6,626 nucleotides of DNA. Origin: an uncultured bacterium (lineage in GTDB: Bacteria > Spirochaetota > Spirochaetia > Sphaerochaetales > Sphaerochaetaceae). How positions within the stretch are numbered: the first letter of the stretch is position 1; the number at the start of each line of letters is the position of its first letter. The notes beneath the pieces are model-generated. The model worked only from the letters and a program-made list of their open reading frames with translations. It ran no database searches and was not told the DNA's origin. Positions 5,436 to 6,626 of the stretch are shown piece by piece. The stretch lies in the NCBI GenBank assembly GCA_905215015.1, contig CAJMOS010000133.1, positions 1 through 6,626 of the forward strand, given 5' to 3'. Made by a program: the position numbers and the translations under genes.

Positions 5436-6521
5436 ATGCGAAGCATCGGTACCGTCCTTGCCATATTGGTTTTCTGTCTGTCTCCCGTGGCAGGGGAGGT
5501 TACCTACGGGTATACCCCGGAAAGCCCGATGACATGGGTGAACGGGAAGGACCAAGGGGACTATTTCGACCCGGGAAGCCCGGATGTTTCCCAAGACCTG
5601 GTGAAGATGCTCAAGGTCGGGACGTTGCAGATCGACGGAATGACGACGAACCAGGACAACGGGACCACCATCATGGTGGTGGCAAGCGGTTCTCCCATCA
5701 CGATAACGGGTCTGTTCCCCGGCCGGCAACCGACCGACATCAGGCTCATTGCCGAGTATTTTCCGTATAACGGCCAGAGGACGCTGATCGACCTGACAAA
5801 TGCAGGGAACTCGGAAATCCATCTTTTTCCCGAATACAAGAAAACCTCCCTCACCATGACCATCTGGCTGGTCATCGCCAACCCGGTGAGAATGGTGCCG
5901 GGCACCCCATACCTTGTCTCCAACCTTGCCGATTACCGGTTTGAGCTGCACGAGGAAACAGCCGGAGGCGACTCGATCACGGGAGAACTCATCAACATCT
6001 CCAACAACCCTTTCACCTCGGGATTCACGGATCCCTTCACCAACACCGAGGGACCTACGCAGCCTCCGGCATTGAACGCGTCGCTCGCACTGCTCCGCCA
6101 CCCGGGGAAAGCGGTGCTGGGTAGCGATCCGGTAATCCAGCTGCCAGCATCCGTGTCCGAACTGCAAAGCGGAACCAGCCTGCTGTATCTGCAGGTGTCG
6201 TTTGACGGGTCGAACGGGAATACCGGGATGACCAAGAACCTTCTCGTGGAAATCCTGCATGACAAACTGCATGATGCCCGGAACGAGCACCTGTACAGCT
6301 ACCTGCTTTTCCTCGTTCCGGACACCAGCACGGGAAGCGTCGTGACGGACAGCACGTATGAGGAAGACAGTTCGGGGCTTCTCACCTACACGTTGAAGAA
6401 CTCTTCAGCCGGGGATGTGGATGTGAAACGGCTCGACTTCAGGCTTCCGGACGATTCGTTCGCTACCGCACCCCCCGGAGAGTACACGTCAACAGTCGTG
6501 GTCGCGCTTTCCGTGTACTGA
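5436..6521 (+). CDS. Secreted beta-rich protein of unknown family
   Basis: This 361-residue protein has an N-terminal signal peptide: Arg2, a hydrophobic core at about 5-16, and a likely signal peptidase I site after VAG (18-20). Cys14 lies in the core (LVFC), which is a poor lipobox, so a lipoprotein is unlikely. The mature chain has no cysteine and alternates short beta-like strands with Gly/Asn/Pro/Ser/Thr-rich loops. The end, PPGEYTSTVVVALSVY (346-361), resembles the closing strand of pilin-like or spore-coat-U-type beta sandwiches, in which an (A/P)GxYTxTVxVxxS motif is common. A periplasmic or surface role follows, but no enzyme motif is visible. The start fits the signal peptide, although no Shine-Dalgarno sequence precedes it. 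It is divergent from the decayed phage-like genes and lies downstream of their boundary. Family and function are not recognised. Confidence 0.85.
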   Translation: MRSIGTVLAILVFCLSPVAGEVTYGYTPESPMTWVNGKDQGDYFDPGSPDVSQDLVKMLKVGTLQIDGMTTNQDNGTTIMVVASGSPITITGLFPGRQPTDIRLIAEYFPYNGQRTLIDLTNAGNSEIHLFPEYKKTSLTMTIWLVIANPVRMVPGTPYLVSNLADYRFELHEETAGGDSITGELINISNNPFTSGFTDPFTNTEGPTQPPALNASLALLRHPGKAVLGSDPVIQLPASVSELQSGTSLLYLQVSFDGSNGNTGMTKNLLVEILHDKLHDARNEHLYSYLLFLVPDTSTGSVVTDSTYEEDSSGLLTYTLKNSSAGDVDVKRLDFRLPDDSFATAPPGEYTSTVVVALSVY

Positions 6522-6626
6522 CGCACCTCTGTCGTCTCGCAGAACCGGGACGCTCCACCTTCCTCTTGCCACGTGTCCCTCCTTTTGCTTTTTGGAAAGG
6601 GATTGCAGCAAGAATCCATGGGTATG
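6522..6626. other. Tail of the window, no clear feature
   Basis: No convincing terminator follows the TGA at 6519-6521. A weak imperfect hairpin could form between TCCCTCC and GGAAAGGGA near 6574-6601. An ATG at 6618 could open a further plus-strand gene, but its nearest purine-rich stretch (about 6593-6601) is too far upstream for a standard ribosome binding site and only three codons are visible. I make no call. Confidence 0.3.

Noticed and set aside
5427..6290. Open frame of 287 codons on the minus strand opposite the secreted protein
   Set aside because: It is antisense to a gene with a convincing signal peptide, and its composition (many His, Arg, Gly) is typical of a shadow frame.
1..6626. 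CRISPR array, insertion sequence ends, rRNA
   Set aside because: I saw no regularly spaced direct DNA repeats, no terminal inverted repeats with a transposase frame and no rRNA-like sequence. The only regular repeats are the protein-level ones in the envelope gene.

Overview
The window reads as a chromosomal piece of a diderm (outer-membrane) bacterium of moderate to high GC. The evidence is a long protein ending in an apparent outer-membrane beta-barrel with a terminal Phe, a secreted protein with a signal peptide, and two tRNA genes that do not encode their CCA end. The mix of features would suit a spirochaete such as a Sphaerochaeta relative. That placement is an impression only, because no marker gene is present.

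Layout. From 90 to 3560 on the minus strand is one 1156-codon gene. It appears to encode a single polypeptide with a cytoplasmic coiled-coil domain, one inner-membrane helix, a Pro/Ala-rich linker, ten beta-rich repeats of about 59 residues, a second linker and an eight-stranded beta-barrel. It has its own promoter, a strong ribosome binding site before a GTG start, and a strong terminator. Positions 3773 to 4244 hold two divergent tRNA genes, tRNA-Asp(GUC) on minus and tRNA-Val(GAC) on plus. Each has a recognisable promoter and a tetraloop terminator, and the promoters are separated by a stretch with two mutually exclusive hairpins.

Positions 4270 to 5379 on the minus strand look like the decayed end of a prophage or similar element beside the 3' end of tRNA-Val. 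Reading in transcription order, there is first a broken gene whose fragments resemble the C-terminal end of a MuF/SPP1-gp7-type phage head protein (DxR and NCRC motifs) fused to a toxin-like tail. Next comes an intact 94-codon gene with an excellent ribosome binding site, possibly the immunity partner of that toxin. Then come a terminator and a second broken small gene. From 5436 to 6521 on the plus strand is a secreted beta-rich protein of unknown family with a perfect -10 box but no visible ribosome binding site.

The most unusual items are the apparent envelope-spanning architecture of the large protein and the decayed MuF-toxin locus that seems to have left a possible immunity gene intact. 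All family assignments were made by eye from motifs and none has been tested by a database search.
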